A stretch of 64,000 nt of DNA from Rhipicephalus microplus (GCF_043290135.1 NC_134702.1:193658491-193722490), one strand, 5' to 3'; counted from the first letter of the stretch, positions 33,746 to 45,661 are shown. Translations and numbers: made by a program. The notes: generated by a model from the sequence alone, not told the origin.

Positions 33746-35990
33746 CACAGACACTATTATGTATTATTAAACTTTATATTGACAACAAGTAATCTAGCTC
33801 ACCATGAGCTACAGGCTATATGTACGTCATAAAAATATTGCTCTTGTTCATGGTGTCTAAGACAGTAAACGTCTAAGTACAGATGTTTAGAGGCTACGTG
33901 CACTTCACATTACTTAAATTGCCAATTTTTAAAGAAATGTTCAAGTGGAATAGTGGTTCACTAAGCAGCACCGCAATGTGGCAGGGGACCATACGTATAC
34001 ACCTACCCATATTTTTAAAGTGCACTGGTATCAAATGCATGTTTGTTTCTTTTTCCAGGGCGGAGGGGCCTTTAAAAGCCAACCATGGCTGCCGATCCGT
34101 AAGATTTTGTTTATCTGTTCAATTTTTAGATAATATCAAATCAACCTCGAAGCTAACTTTGCCCATTTACAAATGCTGACAAAATTGGCCCAACTTTGTG
34201 GTCAGTAAAGCCAAACTATCTGGCCTACTTTACGTTTTTTACTTGACTGGGGCGAGTGCCCATCAAAATTAACAAATGCCTCATAAGCTAAAGGTCTTCC
34301 ATGGACACCTTTTTATAATATGTATGTATTAGCAAAGATCTCGGCTGAAATTCGGCCACTGACTTGGGTACATAATAGAGAATACAAATTGATTGACTAA
34401 CTGAAGAAGTAAAAACCAAGGTTAGCACGCTATTATTTAATGCGGACCGAACGACTGTATAATTCCTACAAACCTTGTGAATTATATAGCATTACCGCAT
34501 CTCTTTTATGAGGAGCGATTATGTCTTTAACGAACAAGCATATCTCATGTGACAGCTTGTTTTGTCACTTGATGAAGAATAAATACAGCTTTGCTTTATT
34601 TGGCGCGAGCAAAAAAGAAGCAATAAAGAATCACAAGCAGCATATTCGGCTCACGTTTGAGAACGCAAACTTTGAAGTAGCTTGGGTCGATGCAGCATAC
34701 TAAAATACAGCGGAAGCTTAAGTGCTTTGCGGTGCCTAGGCTGGAATTACGCCAGAATTTTACACTGAGCATCTATTGTATACGCCTAACTGTTGTTCAA
34801 TTTGAAAACAAATGTATTAATCGTACGCTCAGTTATCATCTCTCTCCCGTTTTGTTACGTTGGCTGTGGTGCAGGTACACCGCTAAGAGATGGCGCCTCG
34901 TGCGTATGTTCCTCAATGCTGGTATCTCAATACTCTTCGGAGTATTCATAACTAGCTTTGCATATTGGTAGGCGAGCAGCGAGATTCTAGTGTGAGTTAA
35001 TAAGTGCGGGCAAGCGGGCCAGTCATACTGGCATGGTATTGATAATCTACTAGGAGTAGTGAACATTCTCAACATCCACTCTCAAAATCTGAAGATGGCC
35101 AAAACGACAGCTTGGGCGAGTTGGTTCAAATTTGTGAGATATTTTCACAGTTCAAAGGGACAGAACGGCTATAGAGATACACGCAACGCTGTCTGTAGGT
35201 GCCTGGCTGTTCTGTCATTTCTGCTGTTAAAATCTTGGTAGACTATAGCATTTACAGCGACCAACAGCAACAGGGTGTCACTGTTCTTAGGAAACATTAC
35301 ACATGGTCGCCAGCGTTGTCCATGGTGGCAGAGGTCTGTTCATGACTTTCCACGTTACAACTTAGGTACAGGTACTATAGCTGTTTTCAGAAATACGGGA
35401 AAACCTTTTTTTTCACTGTATATGTAAAGCAATGTACTCTATAAATTGAAAACAACATCACTTACGCATTCACTAAAGACGACGAGAAGGTGAAAGCAAT
35501 CGTCATTTTCTCCACAATCTAAGTACTATCTATGTGCTGCCACCCTTCAAGAGCCTTCTGCACAGAAGATGGTTTTCTGTCCCCTTCAGCATCGGACGCA
35601 CCTCACATAGTGTCGCGTTGCCTCCGTCATCAAAATACCTTTGACCAAGCTACGGTGCCTTGTGAGGACGTCATCACGGAACGTAATACTACGCGAATGC
35701 ACAGTGGTGTCGTAATGACGTAATTGTGACACCAGAAAATTCGTTGATCTTTGACGTCATTTTGGCGTCTCGTGATGGCTTCATCACATCACAATTTTTT
35801 TTGCATGATTCGTTCCCTATGCCATAGGGCGTCCACAGCTGCCGATGCGGGATGGGAGATGGTCAAATTTTGTGTTTTATGAGCCATCTGAAGCCTTCAT
35901 CTGAATAAGATGTGTTTGCATATTATAGCAAAAACCAATGCAAACGAATAAATGGCGATAGACACTCAGTAGCTTTCAGATTGTTTTTTT
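33746..35990. other. No gene seen
   Basis: AT-rich, with many short frames and no motif. The segment 35530-35800 contains several TGACGTCA-like words (gacgtcatcacgg, atgacgtaattg, tgacgtcattttgg), as does 51480-51590, and may be a dispersed repeat. Confidence 0.4.
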
Positions 35991-36004
35991 AGCACAATAG
36001 GGCG
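35991..36004 (+). repeat. Target-site duplication (left) of SINE
   Basis: AGCACAATAGGGCG, identical to 36209-36222. It marks the left edge of the truncated Ruka-like copy. Confidence 0.85.
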
Positions 36005-36208
36005 GCTGCTGACCCGCAGGGCGCGGGTTCTAATCCCGGCTGCGGCGGCTGCATTTCCGATGGAGGCGGAAATGTTGTAGGCCTGTGTGCTCAGATTTGG
36101 GTGCACGTTAAAGAACCCCAGGTGGTCTAAATTTTCGGAGCCCTCCACTACGGCGTCTCTCATAATCATATAGTGGTTTTGGGACGTTAAACCCCAGCTA
36201 TCATCATC
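36005..36208 (+). mobile_element. 5'-truncated Ruka-like SINE with perfect 14-bp TSD
   Basis: The copy begins inside the tRNA-like region (gctgctgacccgcagg) and so lacks box A. It keeps box B (GGTTCTAATCC) and a nearly consensus body, ending 'gggacgttaaaccccagc' plus (TCA)n. Perfect 14-bp duplications flank it (35991-36004 and 36209-36222). Truncation plus a long duplication is the mark of LINE-driven target-primed reverse transcription. Confidence 0.9.
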
Positions 36209-36222
36209 AGCACAATAGGGCG
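36209..36222 (+). repeat. Target-site duplication (right) of SINE
   Basis: AGCACAATAGGGCG, exact match to 35991-36004. Confidence 0.85.
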
Positions 36223-36645
36223 AAAGTTCAAGATAGCTGCCACTTAGGAATCGAAAATTGTACATTGCCGAGAGGACTGTATCAAATGTTCTTTCTGATT
36301 GTTGATGTCTATGAATACTGTTCAAAAGAAAATGTCACTGGAGCTAATGTCTCGAGAGGAGGGCTTCCACTCCTTTGGTTAGTTCTCTTTTCGCCTTAAG
36401 TAACACAAGTTGTCATGTTGAAGCGTAGCTTTGAACGCCATTCCCTGTTCAACATATCCTTATGAATTCCCCTCTTAACTATTTCGTGCACTTTTGTCAT
36501 GTTCGTTTCACTTCACCAGAGTCATATTCATTAGGATTCATGAACTAAATGTCATGATTAGGCTATGGGAACTGAAAGCTATCACGTTATGAGCGTGATA
36601 CGAAGCCAAGCATTGACTGAGTATCTGCCTTCCACCTTTGTTCAG

Positions 36646-36815
36646 AGGAATGGGCATGGGCATGGACGGCATGGACGACTACGACGACATGCCCATCATG
36701 GCCGGAGCGTCCCGTCCGTGGCTCTCCACTACGGCCATATTGGTACTGCTCTCCGTCTTCCTCATCTCACTCGTCGGCATCATTCTGTTCAGCCTGTACT
36801 TATACTTTCTCCAAG
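36646..36815 (+). CDS. Type II membrane-anchor exon, second locus
   Basis: An acceptor (tctgccttccacctttgttcag) is followed four bases later by ATG 36650, which opens 55 codons. A Met/Gly/Asp-rich cytoplasmic segment (MGMGMDGMDDYDDMP) leads to ASRPWLS, then one hydrophobic span (contains ILVLLSVFLISLVGIILF) and a short YLYFLQ. The exon ends at CCAAG/GTATGC in phase 1, the same phase as the exons at 9289 and 60872, and again the split codon is Gly. RPWLSxxxILVxLxVFLI is shared with the 60872 exon, so these two are paralogs. An earlier TTG-started reading is only intron sequence. The downstream ectodomain exon is uncertain; 40294-40583 is a candidate. Function unknown. Confidence 0.6.
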
Positions 36816-38930
36816 GTATGCGCTCCACAGCCATCGTTGAACACAGCGTCATTCGGAGGAGAAAACATTCGTAAACAAATTATTCAACATATACAGACGT
36901 ATATACAACAGTGCTGATCAGAAAGAAAAACAAGGCAGATATAAAGAAAGAAAATGGAAGCTTGTGATCACTAATTCGTGAACAAGGTCTGTGCTAAAGC
37001 CAACGTTTTTGCAAGCAGAGTTGTCTTCAAAGATGTACCTACTTTTAGGTCAGTATAAATGAAAGACTAGCTTATATTCAATATTAATATTGATTTATTT
37101 CACACCGCACAATGAGCCCTAGTGCTAAAACTCTGCAATCAAGTAACACGCTTGAAGTTCCTCAGCAGAGTGTTTTGTTTCGTGTATTGAAGCTCTGTTC
37201 AGCGGGTAAGCGGTATATATGCGCGTATCCACATATACTTCGCGCTTAGGCGCAGATGGCCTAACGGAGCCTCCTCTCAGGCTGCTGTCTGTGGGCCAAG
37301 CTTTTCTCTTGTGCTAGCATGTTAACTGTAAAATAGGGTCACCCTTTTAAAGGGGCAATGTCATAAACTTACGCATACTGGGTTTTTGCGTGAACGCTTA
37401 GTTAATGATCCCTTGGTAATGATTCAATGAAATAATGCAACAGAGAGACAATTTGTTATATGTAATATTGCTTCATAGAACCAGCATCAAACGCAATTCA
37501 AAACGTGTGCAAAGCCTTCCAATTTCCGGTGCTGCCATGCAGACACCTTCCACGCTCACGCCGCGCCACACGAAATGGAGGCGAGAGTTTCAGTTCACAT
37601 TCCGTCTGCTCGGCACGCAAGTGTGAAGACATGTATTCGCCACTCTCAAAGCCATTACCGCCATCATAAGCGTCCTGAAGTGGCGATGAAAGCACTCAGG
37701 CATTAGACAGTGCTGCAATTTGGGGCGTGCCGAATAATTTTCGGTTCAATCCTAGGCTGAGCAGTGACACTGAAATTGACGGGGCAGCTAGCAGTTACGA
37801 GGCAGCTGGAGACGCATGCTGGGGCCACGCTGGCTGCTATGACCTATAAGCGCTGCGTGCATGTTACTTGTTTGCGATGACCGTACCTTCAAATAATCGC
37901 ATTCGCGCTCACGACTATATGGAAAATTACCTGAAGCAGCACAACAAAAACGCGGACTTCACGCAAATGCGCTGCACGAACTCATCACAACAAACCGAAT
38001 GAAAGCGTTGCCAGGAAGCCAGGCGTCGCCTCATATGGTCCCACATGTTGGCACCACGATGACAGTACTAAAACTGTCGACATCATCGCTGCTTGCTCAT
38101 CGTTGCTCAGCCTCTGAAACGTGGCGCACGAGCTTGCTGAACACCTCAAAATACTGTCGGTCTCTCATGGCTAGCAACGCGCTGTTAAGCCCTTGGACAC
38201 TCTTTCTCTCGTTATAGAGTATCTTCTATGTAACGGACGCATTTCATGCGATCGCTAAAGAAAGTCAAGAATACCAAACAAATTATTGAATGCCACATCT
38301 CGTGTTTGATATAGAAAGTCACTACTGCTTTGATAAGAGTTTACTATCCACATATTTAGAGAATTTTTTTCGATGCATTAAAAAGGAGTGTTACACTATC
38401 AAGTTTTTTTTATCTTGTAATTGTAGCCGTTATGCCATGCGATGGTAAATAACAGCATTTAATGCGTTGGCACAACCTCATTACACCAGCCATTACATGA
38501 GCCACTAAAGAGTAACTGAGCGTTATGGTCACCCATCTATCCTCTTCAGCATTGCTATCAGGCTCACCTGAATTCGCGTTTATACTTGGATCTAGTCACA
38601 GCTATTCGAAATCAGTGTCATTCATACACCATTTCTATGTTTATTGATCAGAGGCACGAATTACGTAGATGTCTTGACCTTCCCTCCACCAACTCTTCCA
38701 GGGATGTTCTTGGTAAAAATGTCTTATGCTGTCATCCCTTCTAAGAAAAATAGCCTAACTGGTTTACAAGTGCTTCGAACACGCTTTCGAAGATTCAATG
38801 CCGAACGGCGCCAATAAGAGCACCGGTTACGCGAGATATTGGTAGTACAAAAAATTCAAGCCAAGGTCGAAGAAGCTAATTCTAGGCTAACGGTCTCGTC
38901 AGTCGACTCACTCGGCATCATCCAGACTGA
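36816..38930. other. Probable intron of the second anchor gene
   Basis: No exon could be supported. Short frames at 37435-37695 and 37999-38217 have no splice-site context or motif. Confidence 0.35.
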
Positions 38931-38934
38931 GATC

Positions 38935-39105
38935 GTGCCTGAGTGAGTCCAAGTGAGTAATGTTTTGGTGAGTCCGAGTGAGTCCAGTGAAAGAATTTTT
39001 TTTTATTGTGAGTCCGAGTGAGTCCGGGTCAAGAACATTTCCGCCAGTCAGAGCCTAAGTCCAAAGCTCAGAATATATTTCATGAGTAAGCCTAAGTGAG
39101 CTCCA
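38935..39105 (+). repeat. GAGTCC-rich minisatellite-like stretch
   Basis: The words 'gagtgagtcc', 'aagtgag' and 'gtgagtccgagtgagtcc' recur irregularly over about 170 bases, interrupted by a poly-T patch. It looks like a degenerate short tandem repeat built on TGAGTCC. Confidence 0.6.
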
Positions 39106-40274
39106 GAAGTTTTTCTGACCTATCCTGTTACCCTGTCTACACTTCTAATGCACGTATCATTTACATTCTTATTCAAGCATACATATAATATGGTGCTCAG
39201 AAATAAATCAAAGGGCGTCAAAGCAAGCCTAACACACAGCGGGCGATCAAAAGCACCTGATGAGCTGCAAGGATTAGAACATGTACTAAACGGTGGTGGG
39301 TTACTGGAAAACCTGATGTTTAGACAATACAAATTATTTTAAGTAAAAGATTGTAGTTAATTTCCATGAGACATAACGAGTCGTCTATCGAGTTTGCCAA
39401 ATAAGTGACAAAGGCAGCCAGAAACAACGGAGGACGAGGGGGTGATACTTATATGCCTAAAATGAAGACAGCTACCTCAAAAAAGACGCAATCGACTGAA
39501 GTCGAGAACTGGACGAAATCTCGTCTGGTCGGCAAGTAATTGCATTATAGATAAAAAAAGACAAGACACCGACCAAGAGGGTGTCAAAATTTTAATAATT
39601 ACGTTGCGGCTTCCCCACAGAAGCCTTGTTCACTAAGCTGAGAGGCCGAAGCTTCCAGCCTAAATTCGCTTGTTTGAAGTTCTTCAATAAAATTTCTCGT
39701 CTAGTAGCGCAAATAACTGGGCTATGCTCTACGGCAACAGTGAGGACGAATACGCCAGAGTAAAATCAAAATATAATTGATTTTTTTCACCGCAGTGTTG
39801 CCGAAATACCAAAAACAAAAAATGGATGAATATCTAGGTCAGATTGGGCAGCTAGGTACAAAGTGGCAGGTCAGCGGTACCAGCAAGAGATACAGCAAAA
39901 AAAGACAAGTGACACATGTAATGAAAAAAGTCGTAAACAGGCGTTGTGTAGAGCCGAGGTTTCAACAAGCGGACTTGTCTTGCTCAGGGCTAATAATAAA
40001 ACATTTAGCCCAAAACACATACGTATGTGTAGTACTAATCATCGAGGAACCCTTTTTTCAAGTAGGCTGGGCGATTTAAAGGCAACAGTCAATGCAGCCA
40101 AGGAAGGAATAAAAGGAGTTATAAGCGGTATTGATTGCAATGTTGTGATTATGAGGTAAGGGGCAAATTGACTGAAGTGGGTGGGGAAATAACTCATGGG
40201 CGTTGTTTGATATATAGAGTGCCACTCTTTTTTTGTTGGCCATTCTCCACGTCTGCACGTATTGCATGGTGCAG
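39106..40274. other. Probable intron, no exon supported
   Basis: AT-rich with short frames at 39120-39342 and 39777-40159, none with motif or splice context. The last 40 bases contain the acceptor-like 'tgcacgtattgcatggtgcag' used by the exon candidate that follows. Confidence 0.35.
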
Positions 40275-40293
40275 CAAAACTGGAGTGTCCCAG

Positions 40294-40583
40294 TTGCAAA
40301 GTGGTCGACGTGGCGACGCTCAAGAAGAAGAAGCTCACCACAACCACTACTTCAACCGAGTCAATCCTACGACAAGTCGAAGTGCCCGAAGACGACGAGC
40401 CGACCGGGCGGCTGCGGACGAGGCGACGACAACGCCGACGTCGTCTTCGCCAAAGGAATCGACGTCGCAGGCGACTGTCACGCATCTGGCGCAGACTGCG
40501 TCCCTACTACGAGGCACGCCTGTACGCCTCATTATGGCGCTTGTTGGACGCCGAAATGCGAGAGCAACGCCTGCATTCAATTC
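40294..40583 (+). CDS. Candidate Cys-rich exon (possibly ectodomain of second anchor gene)
   Basis: A GC-rich block ends in a near-perfect donor, CAATTC/GTAAGT, at 40583 and has acceptor-like CAGs at 40274 and 40293. All three + frames are open across it. The frame reached in phase 1 from 40294 has the best coding texture (many GNC codons). It encodes an initially basic segment and then eight Cys in about 70 residues, including GGCGRGDDNADVV with an R-G-D, and HACTPHYGACWTPKCESNAC. That frame leaves in phase 0. The phase-1 entry fits the donor at 36815. The other two frames give an Arg-rich or a Ser/Thr-rich protein, so the frame is an inference. Confidence 0.4.
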
Positions 40584-43512
40584 GTAAGTCGCGCCTCAGA
40601 AGAGACAACTGGCGACCGAAACGACTTCAGGGACAATGTCGCCAAAGTAACGGTGAATGGCAGGATTGAAATACATAGGGTTCAAACTGCATTTTATTAG
40701 GGCACTACCATGAAGTTTTGCACTGTATGTAGCCTAAATAATGTAACGCCACCATTTATTCTTTTGCGGCTCTTAGTCATGGTGTATGTTTCTGGCTTCT
40801 GGCACTTCACAGTAAGGTGGCCACTTTATATAGCTGCCGCACACGTTTCACAGCGTTCTTTGGTGGGCTAGTTGGTTCCTAAACATCTAGAAAGAACAGC
40901 GAAGAAAACGGGACAGTTAACACACTTGAGAACACCTGAAACAGCATTGACTATAAAGTATTTTTTGGCGCCTCACTAAAAAAATCAGTAAGCGTAGTGT
41001 ACAGCGTGTTTGCTATCCCGTTTTTATTATTTTGTTTTGCACTGTTGTGCTACACGCTGTTTCATTACGCCATGCGGCAGCGTTTTGCAGCAGTTGCGCT
41101 TGTTTCATTGAAAAAGTTACCGCGCGTGACGTAGTTGCTCCACATTCAGGCTGTCAAATATATAGGGAAGTAATTGTCAATAAAATTCATCAAATTATTT
41201 GTGCATATGTTCAGTTAGTACATACTAATGACCGAGCCAAGAAATGAATCGTTATGATATAATTGCATAAAATTTACGGGGACGTCATTGGCAATAACGC
41301 CAACAAAAATTACTAGAATTTCCGCTTGCTGGCTTGCTTGCTTCTATGAGGGCAGGCATGGCATTATGTGATATCGAAAAAGTAAGTTAGCCCGAAGAAT
41401 ACACCACGGAACTGTTCGTTATATTGCCGCAAAAAACATTTACGCTTTCACATTTAAAACTTATTCAGAGTGCAGCTCCGTACATGCAAAGGAACTAAAA
41501 AATACACCATTTCTCACTATAGGGAACCATGTGCGTAGATTTCAAATAGCGGGCTCTAACGCTTACACTGGTGGTAACATTAGACACTTTACGTTGGGCG
41601 TGCGTAACGAGTCCAGGTACGCAGCACTGCACGGGAGAGAACCGCGCAGGTACAGTACGTAACGTATCTATTTCAGAGATACGCGCGTACGCCTGAAACA
41701 ACATGCTGCGTACGTAACGCCACTCTTACTTGGTTACGTTCTCGCTACACCTCGAAGAAACCAGAACGTGAGTATATGGTGGCAGCAGTGGCGTCCGACG
41801 CTGACAGCAATATTGGAGCCGATGCAAGGCATGTGTACTTCAGAATGAAAAGCGATGTTGTCATGCTAGACAAGGTAAATTAAAGTGGCACGTGCCGACA
41901 TCCTGATGACTCAGGAGAAATTGTCTTGCGTCTCACGAAAATCGTCAAGAATCGCCTTCGATAGAGTGCGTGCGAGAACGCGCCTCTTTCTGCCAGGCCT
42001 CTCGGAGAATGAACCTGTACATAAATATGCACTTTAGTGCGTACTTTTATTCATAGTGCAACATACTATGCCCTGGGCATTGTGCGAGCTTTCACTCTTT
42101 AAATATGCTGGTAGTACATTCTAAGGTCATGATTACCTGGAACGCGACCACTTGCTGCGGCGCACGCTCAGAGTCATCCGCAGCAGCGCTGGATAGAACG
42201 CTGTGGTCGATCCAGTACGGCCATGCTCGACCAGACGCTGTTCTTACATTGCGCACCGAAGTTCAAATCAGCAAAGATGAAAGCAGCTTGGTGCATTCGC
42301 TGCACCCAGGAACGATGCTAAAATCTACACAGCGAACGTGACGGCCTGACTTGTACGCTGGTGGCCCTTACCCTAGCAGTCGTGTTTCGTGCAGATCACA
42401 GAGGCCAAGTTAACACTGGGACCACGGTAGTGAGACCTAGCATACTTCTAACGTCCATGGCGCTGATAAGCATTACAAACCTTTGCATTTTGCACATAGA
42501 GAAAAAAGAAAACAAGAGAGGACACTCCGCGAAACCTGGCCTCAAGAAGTGCGTCACGATTACGTAACCAACTAGTGCTCTCATCAAACGTCAGAGGGCG
42601 CAAGCGCAAAAAAGCAGTTATAATCAATGCAACAGAATTGTTTTCACAAAATAATAATTATACGCCCAAATTTGGTATGTTCTTTATACATAAAAACAAT
42701 TTATTCAACACACCTTACGCGATAATTTTTCTTCAGCCGTACTGTCATAAACACTATCTACCCAGCGACAAGCCCACGCATGACTGACAGCGAGAAGCTT
42801 TCGTCGCTTTTGTCAACGTCGGCTGCGTCAGCGTTTTCAAGCGTGAGATAACAGGTGAGGCACGTTTTCAAGCGAAGCTTGTTGAATGACGTGTTGTTGG
42901 TCTTTTTCGTTCATTTTTTTTCAGAAAACGGTTACACCTGTGGGAATAAGACACCATGCAACAAACATAGAAAGATGCACACACACACGTTGCGCTTCAT
43001 GTGTGCGAGTTTGTTTCTTACGTGGCGTCTCATTCACGCAGTTATAACCTTTTTCTGAAGCTTGTAAGGACTGAGAGGTTCGCTAAAAAGAAAGTTTGTG
43101 GCTCTATGCGGCGGCTAGACGGGAACATTGTGCACCGTATGCAGTATAGCAAAGGCGGCACGGCGTCAAGCCGAGGCGACGCGTGCTGCGTCTGCCACGG
43201 ACGCGAGCGTCTGTAGGCTGAGCATAGCTGGGCAGCTAAGTCATAGGCTCGGTGGCTCGGTGCAAAATATTGAGAAGGGTTCGCTGGGCCTCGCATGCTT
43301 CACGACACGTTTCCCGAAGGCTCGCAACACGAATAATTCTTGGTGTGCCGGAGGCAAATCTGGACTAGCCATGTGGCCATCATCTTCGTTTCTTCGCTAG
43401 CTTTGTGCCACTAGTGCAAGCTGCCCACAAATTTTTTTGACGTTTACAATATAATTTTACCGCACAAATTTCAACTACGATTTTTCTTCCCAATGTACTG
43501 TGCTGATACTGC
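40584..43512. other. No gene seen
   Basis: About 2.9 kb of mixed DNA with short frames only. The stretches 41550-41750 and 42600-43060 contain no motif, named repeat or convincing splice-site pair. Confidence 0.4.
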
Positions 43513-43605
43513 GTACGCACGAAGGTGTTCTAAAGTTCCCAGGCCGCGATACCATTGCATTACAAGGGATAGCGGCCTGGAAACTTCTGAAGATCTTTGT
43601 ACGTG
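43513..43605 (+). repeat. Imperfect ~35-bp inverted repeat (hairpin)
   Basis: The left arm (43513-43547, ..aaagttcccaggccgc) and right arm (43572-43605, gcggcctggaaacttct..) can fold back with a perfect CCAGGCCGC/GCGGCCTGG core and roughly 75-80 % pairing outward; the loop is about 24 bases. It could be a MITE remnant or a precursor-like hairpin. It lies about 170 bases before the first THAP exon. Confidence 0.5.
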
Positions 43606-43778
43606 GTCTTGACGTCTATCTTTCTAAGTCAGAGTTTTATGGGTCAAAGATGTATCACTGGTTTTGTATTGTGCATAGATTAGCTAATCATTCAAAGGGG
43701 TTTGTTGGTACACTTATGACGTGCACATATCTTTTTTTGTAATTTGACAGCGAAGCATCAACTTACTAACATTTTCAG

Positions 43779-43908
43779 ACCGCGCTGATGCCATGCCGTC
43801 CGGCGGTCCAAGCTACGGCAGCTACTGCTGTGTATCGTGGTGCTTCAACAATGGCAGAACCTACAAGAAGCCTGGGACGAGTTTCTTCCGCATACCATGG
43901 GATGGCAG
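43779..43908 (+). CDS. THAP-domain gene, exon with Zn-binding N-terminal half
   Basis: A textbook branch point (TACTAAC) and acceptor (attttcag) precede the exon. ATG 43793 opens MPSGGPSYGSYCCVSWCFNN, followed by GRTYKKPGTSFFRIPWDG. C-x2-4-C followed by a basic loop and F-F-R-I-P is the start of a THAP (C2CH) DNA-binding domain. An overlapping upstream ATG at 43788 is in another frame and gives no domain, so I choose 43793. The exon ends at GGCAG/GTGTGT in phase 2. THAP proteins are sequence-specific nuclear DNA-binding proteins related to P-element transposase. Too short to stand out as a long ORF, it is supported by the next exon, which supplies the C-x-x-H half. Confidence 0.75.
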
Positions 43909-44056
43909 GTGTGTTAAAGCTTTTGTATGGTTTGCATGTCTTTAGGCTTACTGTTCGTACTTGCTCAGTGAGGGTACCAATAAAAAATCCCTATTCAAGC
44001 ACTTCCCCTTTCAGCTGATAGTTCATTGCCAATGCAGGATGAAAGCATAGATGCAG

Positions 44057-44196
44057 TATTCTGAGTAAGCCGGCCAGCCTATTGTACGCAACGTACAGGG
44101 TTTGTAGCGACCATTTTACTGCTCAAAGTTTCATGGACCCTGGGCACACAAGGCTTACAAGAATGTCTGTTCCCAGTGTGCAACCAGCTGCACCAT
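44057..44196 (+). CDS. THAP-domain gene, exon with C-x2-H half
   Basis: With the acceptor at ..gatgcag/ (44056) and phase-2 entry, the exon reads ILSKPASLLYATY, then RVCSDHFTAQSFMDPG and HTRLTRMSVPSVQPAAP. CSDHF is the conserved C-x-x-H-F of THAP domains. The RL..xxVPS block corresponds to the usual RLKxxAVPTIF end (AVPTIF box, degraded to SVPSV). It ends at ACCAT/GTAAGT in phase 1. A nearer acceptor at 44037 would hit a stop after three codons. The Trp that usually sits before the C-x-x-H motif is not obvious. Confidence 0.7.
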
Positions 44197-44499
44197 GTAA
44201 GTGATTGACTTGAACTCAAATATGTGTAATAGCAGCCACTTGTATTGAATCAGTGGTGACAGTTAACCGCGAAGATCTATGTAGCCGGTGGAGAAACCTC
44301 ACTATAGAAGTAACACTTGGAAAGTCTTAAATTTTGTGAACTATGGGCTATGACCTTCCTAACAGCAGCCTTACATTTCTGTCTTTTTTTGATGCTCTTG
44401 ACCAGCTGTGGGGTCTCAGCGAGGTGAACGCCCGCCTCGCCACGCCACGCTCTTGGAGTGAACGGACACAGTTGACGCAGTTGGTACAAAGCCCACAAC

Positions 44500-44995
44500 A
44501 TACATACATTTATTACCTAATTTAGACGACGATATTGTCCGCCGAATGATACAACAATTTCTCAATAACTCGCTATCATACAAACAACATAACGCGGGGA
44601 CACACTAAACACACAATAACATGATAAACACACACTAACACACCCAACACACTAGCACATACCCAAGGCGGCGTCGCCAACGCCTGACTTTCCACGTGGG
44701 ACCCCGGCGCGAAGCCCGCGGTGCCGAGCACCGGGGGGGCCCACGCGATAGACAACCGTTCGCGGCAGCCGCCACGCGCAGAAGAGGCTCGCTCAACGCT
44801 CGCCCACCACCAAGGCCCGCCTTCCGCCAGGGGCCACCGCCGGCGCTACCACTCTACCAACAGTGTTACTCAAAGCGAACACAACGCCATCTATCACCTG
44901 GCGGTGGTCACCACCAAAATAAAGCCTTGGGGCGAGACACGTGCGCCACGCGGCGCAGACAACTTTACAGGGGGGGGGGTGTCAGCACCCCCACA
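44500..44995 (-). mobile_element. GC-rich insertion in THAP intron (solo LTR or retro-element candidate)
   Basis: An abrupt GC-rich block of about 300 bases is followed (read on the minus strand) by a GT-rich stretch and AATAAATGTATGTATG. It is bordered by CCCACA on both sides (near 44489 and 44989). The layout, GC-rich then AATAAA near one end and possible short duplication, would fit a solo LTR or other retro-insertion. A poly-G run of ten lies at its right edge. No ORF can be trusted here. Confidence 0.3.
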
Positions 44996-45501
44996 CAGTG
45001 CAACTTGTTTTGAAAGACTTTCAAGGGCTATTTCATGTTATCTTCAAGCCTGAGTGCACATGTACATATACCTTTCATCGGTGAAAGCTGGCACTGTTGA
45101 TAATTCCAAAAATCACAAATTACTTGTTTCCTAGTTGGTGCCTTCTCTTTTCCTCCACGTTCGACCAATTTGCACATTTGAAAGAGCTGTTTAAGTTTCC
45201 CCATGCTAGAAGCTTTGTAACTTGTACCAACTGCACATATATGCACGTTCTCCGAGCGTCGCTTCAAATAGTGACTGTGACATGACTGCAGAAGCTGCAC
45301 TGCAAGGTGCGGATGAGCTTCAGTTTGTGTTATTTTAAGCCTCTTACTGACACATTGTCGTAATTTCATTTCTTCAGGACCTGCGGTAGAGGCTTCAAAA
45401 AGCGGCTCCCACACATTGAGGTGCCCCGATGAACAGGGTGCGTTCAGTGTCGCGATTTCTTTTTTTTTTACCCAAATTGACTGTTGACCAAACCTCTGCA
45501 G

Positions 45502-45606
45502 GTGGCCGCTCCCTTGTAGCTGGTGAAAGAATTTCTGCTGACTTCGTCTTGCCGGAGAAAACCTTAACCAGTCGTTCAGCTGTCACGAAAGGAACTTGTG
45601 TGACCG
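45502..45606 (+). CDS. THAP-domain gene, middle exon
   Basis: A strong acceptor (gttgaccaaacctctgcag) and donor (GACCG/GTAAGT) bound an exon that is open in phase 1 in and phase 1 out, matching the previous THAP exon. It encodes GRSLVAGERISADFVLPEKT and then LTSRSAVTKGTCVT, polar linker sequence typical between a THAP domain and a coiled coil. Confidence 0.6.
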
Positions 45607-45661
45607 GTAAGTTGTATGTTCACTTCAACACCAGAGTGCATTGATATTGAGACTTCCGCAG

